Source: Balamuthia mandrillaris
Lineage: Eukaryota; Discosea; Longamoebia; Balamuthiidae
Direction: 5' to 3'
Length of the DNA stretch: 64,000 bases
Assembly (NCBI GenBank): GCA_031835245.1
Contig: JAVKOQ010000234.1
Coordinates: 18,356 to 82,355 of the forward strand
Position 1 is the first letter of the stretch. The number at the start of each line of letters is the position of its first letter. The notes below the pieces were generated by a model, which did no database searches, was not told the origin of the DNA, and saw only the letters and a list, made by a program, of their open reading frames with translations. The translations under genes and the position numbers were made by a program. Positions 63,062 to 64,000 of this stretch are shown piece by piece.

Positions 63062-63339
63062 CTTTCTCTTTCCTTCTTTACAGTGCGTCTTTCTTTATTT
63101 GACAAAGGGAGCATATCGTCACGAGCTGACCAGTCTTGCTCCAGAGCTGCTCTCCTTTTGCTTCTTGTCTTTAGTCTTTCTCTTCATTTCTTCTTCCCTT
63201 GCGTGAAAGTGAGTGTGCAATATGCATGTTTATCCTCCTGCCAACTGCCCAACAAATGCCCTTGGTAGGGTCCAGATCTGACCAATAGGACTACCTGGGA
63301 CTCTACACCCCCCCACAGTAGCAAACCTGGACACCATCA

Positions 63340-63510
63340 TAGGAGACATCACCACCGTCGTTCTTGACGTCCCCGCCATCATAGGAGACATCGCCTCCAT
63401 CGTAGCTCACATCACCATCATACTTGACATCACCGCCGTGGTAGGCGACGTCTCCGCATCGTACTCAACGTCGCCGCCATCGTAGGTAACGTCCCCGCCA
63501 TCATAGCCGA
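63340..63510. repeat. Degenerate 21-bp tandem repeat (about eight units)
   Basis: Units such as GACGTCCCCGCCATCATAGG recur every 21 bp with substitutions and two length changes that shift the register (near 63420 and 63458). Read on the minus strand, intact units encode YDGGDVx. The repeat lies directly upstream of the transposase-like frame. Confidence 0.85.
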
Positions 63511-63570
63511 CACTTCGCTGATCGGAATACCTGTTTTCTTGTGACGAACCCTTCTCTGCCACTTCTTTAA

Positions 63571-64000
63571 CAATCGATTCATCTTTTTTTGAATAATAGT
63601 TGCTCTTTGAAACAACGAGAGGAAAACAAGATTGTTGCAACAAGCCAACAAGTCTTGTGCATCAAATTGTATGAAGAGACAGGATTGTTCTATGATGAGT
63701 TTGAACGACTCTTCTTGAAGGTTAAAGATGAGCTTTGCAAACCACGAAGAAAGGGCCAACCAACCTCAAATCATCTACATTGTGGAAGAACTATCCTTAC
63801 ACCACGTTCACGATTAGTGCTAGCACTAAATTGGCTTCGGGACGGAGGACTTCATAGGCGCTTACAACGAAGCTATCAAGTCTCTCGTGCTACTGTCTGT
63901 AGAGAAGTTCATCACGTTCTTCCGATCTTGTACAGTGCATTGAATGAGATCCAACTGCCTCTGCAGTGGCCAGTTTATCACTTTGAGATGGTATGCGCAA
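63571..64000 (+). mobile_element. Transposase-like reading frame, N-terminal part (cut by the window edge)
   Basis: An uninterrupted plus-strand frame runs from 63571 to the edge (143 codons). Its middle reads LTPRSRLVLALNWLRDGGLH then RRLQRSYQVSRATVCREVHH and VLPILYSALNEIQLPLQWP. This is the helix-turn-helix found just before the DDE domain of Harbinger/IS5-like transposases (the HTH_Tnp_4 / HARBI1 pattern, with SxxTVxRxxHxVL). No in-frame ATG precedes this block, so the start is in another exon, further upstream, or lost. The catalytic DDE part would lie beyond 64000. It could also be a domesticated HARBI1-like gene. Confidence 0.65.

Noticed and set aside
63340-63510. CRISPR-like array
   Set aside because: Units are contiguous without spacers, degenerate, and in a eukaryotic genome; a minisatellite explains them.
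63512-63526. 15-base match to an internal part of the 5S gene
   Set aside because: Too short to be a 5S fragment; no flanking similarity, so chance is adequate.

Overview
The window is nuclear DNA from a spliceosomal-intron-rich protist, most probably an amoebozoan of the Centramoebida (Acanthamoeba/Balamuthia side). The support is a complete 5S rRNA gene of Acanthamoeba type, a Dictyostelium-style Frizzled/Smoothened-like receptor, and a protein set typical of free-living amoebae (ATG16, MOB1, PAK, GCK-type kinases, LEA-like protein). Genes are dense, with about 28 protein genes in 64 kb. Most have 2-13 exons and introns of about 55-250 nt. Donors are often GTACGT, GTATGY or GTTCGTT. Many introns carry long CT microsatellites, nearly always with CT on the coding strand. 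The species name cannot be fixed from the sequence alone; Balamuthia is a guess.

Layout, left half. 1-231: start of a gene leaving the left edge (-). 548-3053: ATG16 (+). 3281-4881: augmin subunit HAUS4 (+). 5621-7039: GATA zinc-finger factor (+). 7387-9998: STE20/GCK-type pseudokinase (-). 10217-11562: CaMKK-like kinase (-). 11881-12946: ATP synthase assembly factor ATPAF1 (+). 13197-13852: unknown (-). 14301-17538: Na+/H+ exchanger (+). 17853-19929: imidazolonepropionase AMDHD1 (+). 20014-22155: WD40 protein (+). 22426-23601: MOB1 (-). 24560-27338: PAK-type kinase with a CRIB motif (+). 27635-29990: unknown Ser-rich protein (-). 30287-36667: 1,873-residue protein with two V4R domains and a PP2C-like phosphatase domain (-).

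Right half. 37562-37795: small putative gene (-). 38072-40623: Frizzled-like receptor (-). 41551-42066: small putative mitochondrial protein (-). 42113-45505: BRAT1-like protein (-). 45856-46941: LEA-like helical repeat protein (+). 47259-47377: 5S rRNA (-). 47658-49491: CDIN1-like nuclease (+). 49526-51997: TTM1/2-like P-loop plus CYTH protein (-). 52220-52792: secreted Cys-rich protein (-). 54278-56380: RFX factor (+). 56748-57754: METTL7-like methyltransferase (-). 58195-59113: MORN-variant protein (+). 59298-61280: mitochondrial protein of unclear family (-). 61881-62075: small CxxC protein (+). 62228-63061: sulfotransferase (-). From about 63340 to the right edge: a 21-bp tandem repeat followed by a transposase-like reading frame.

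The genes are unrelated housekeeping and signalling genes, as expected for a eukaryotic chromosome, and no operon-like system is visible. The points most worth following are: a pseudokinase that has lost every catalytic residue, next to a CaMKK/LKB1-family kinase; the V4R-V4R-PP2C fusion; a 182-bp piece of the BRAT1-like coding end duplicated to just upstream of the Frizzled-like start codon; a GTCGACAT-centred motif recurring near start codons; and the strand-polarised intron microsatellites. Exon junctions were placed by eye from splice signals, reading phase and family conservation. In most genes all phases add up; the exceptions are stated.
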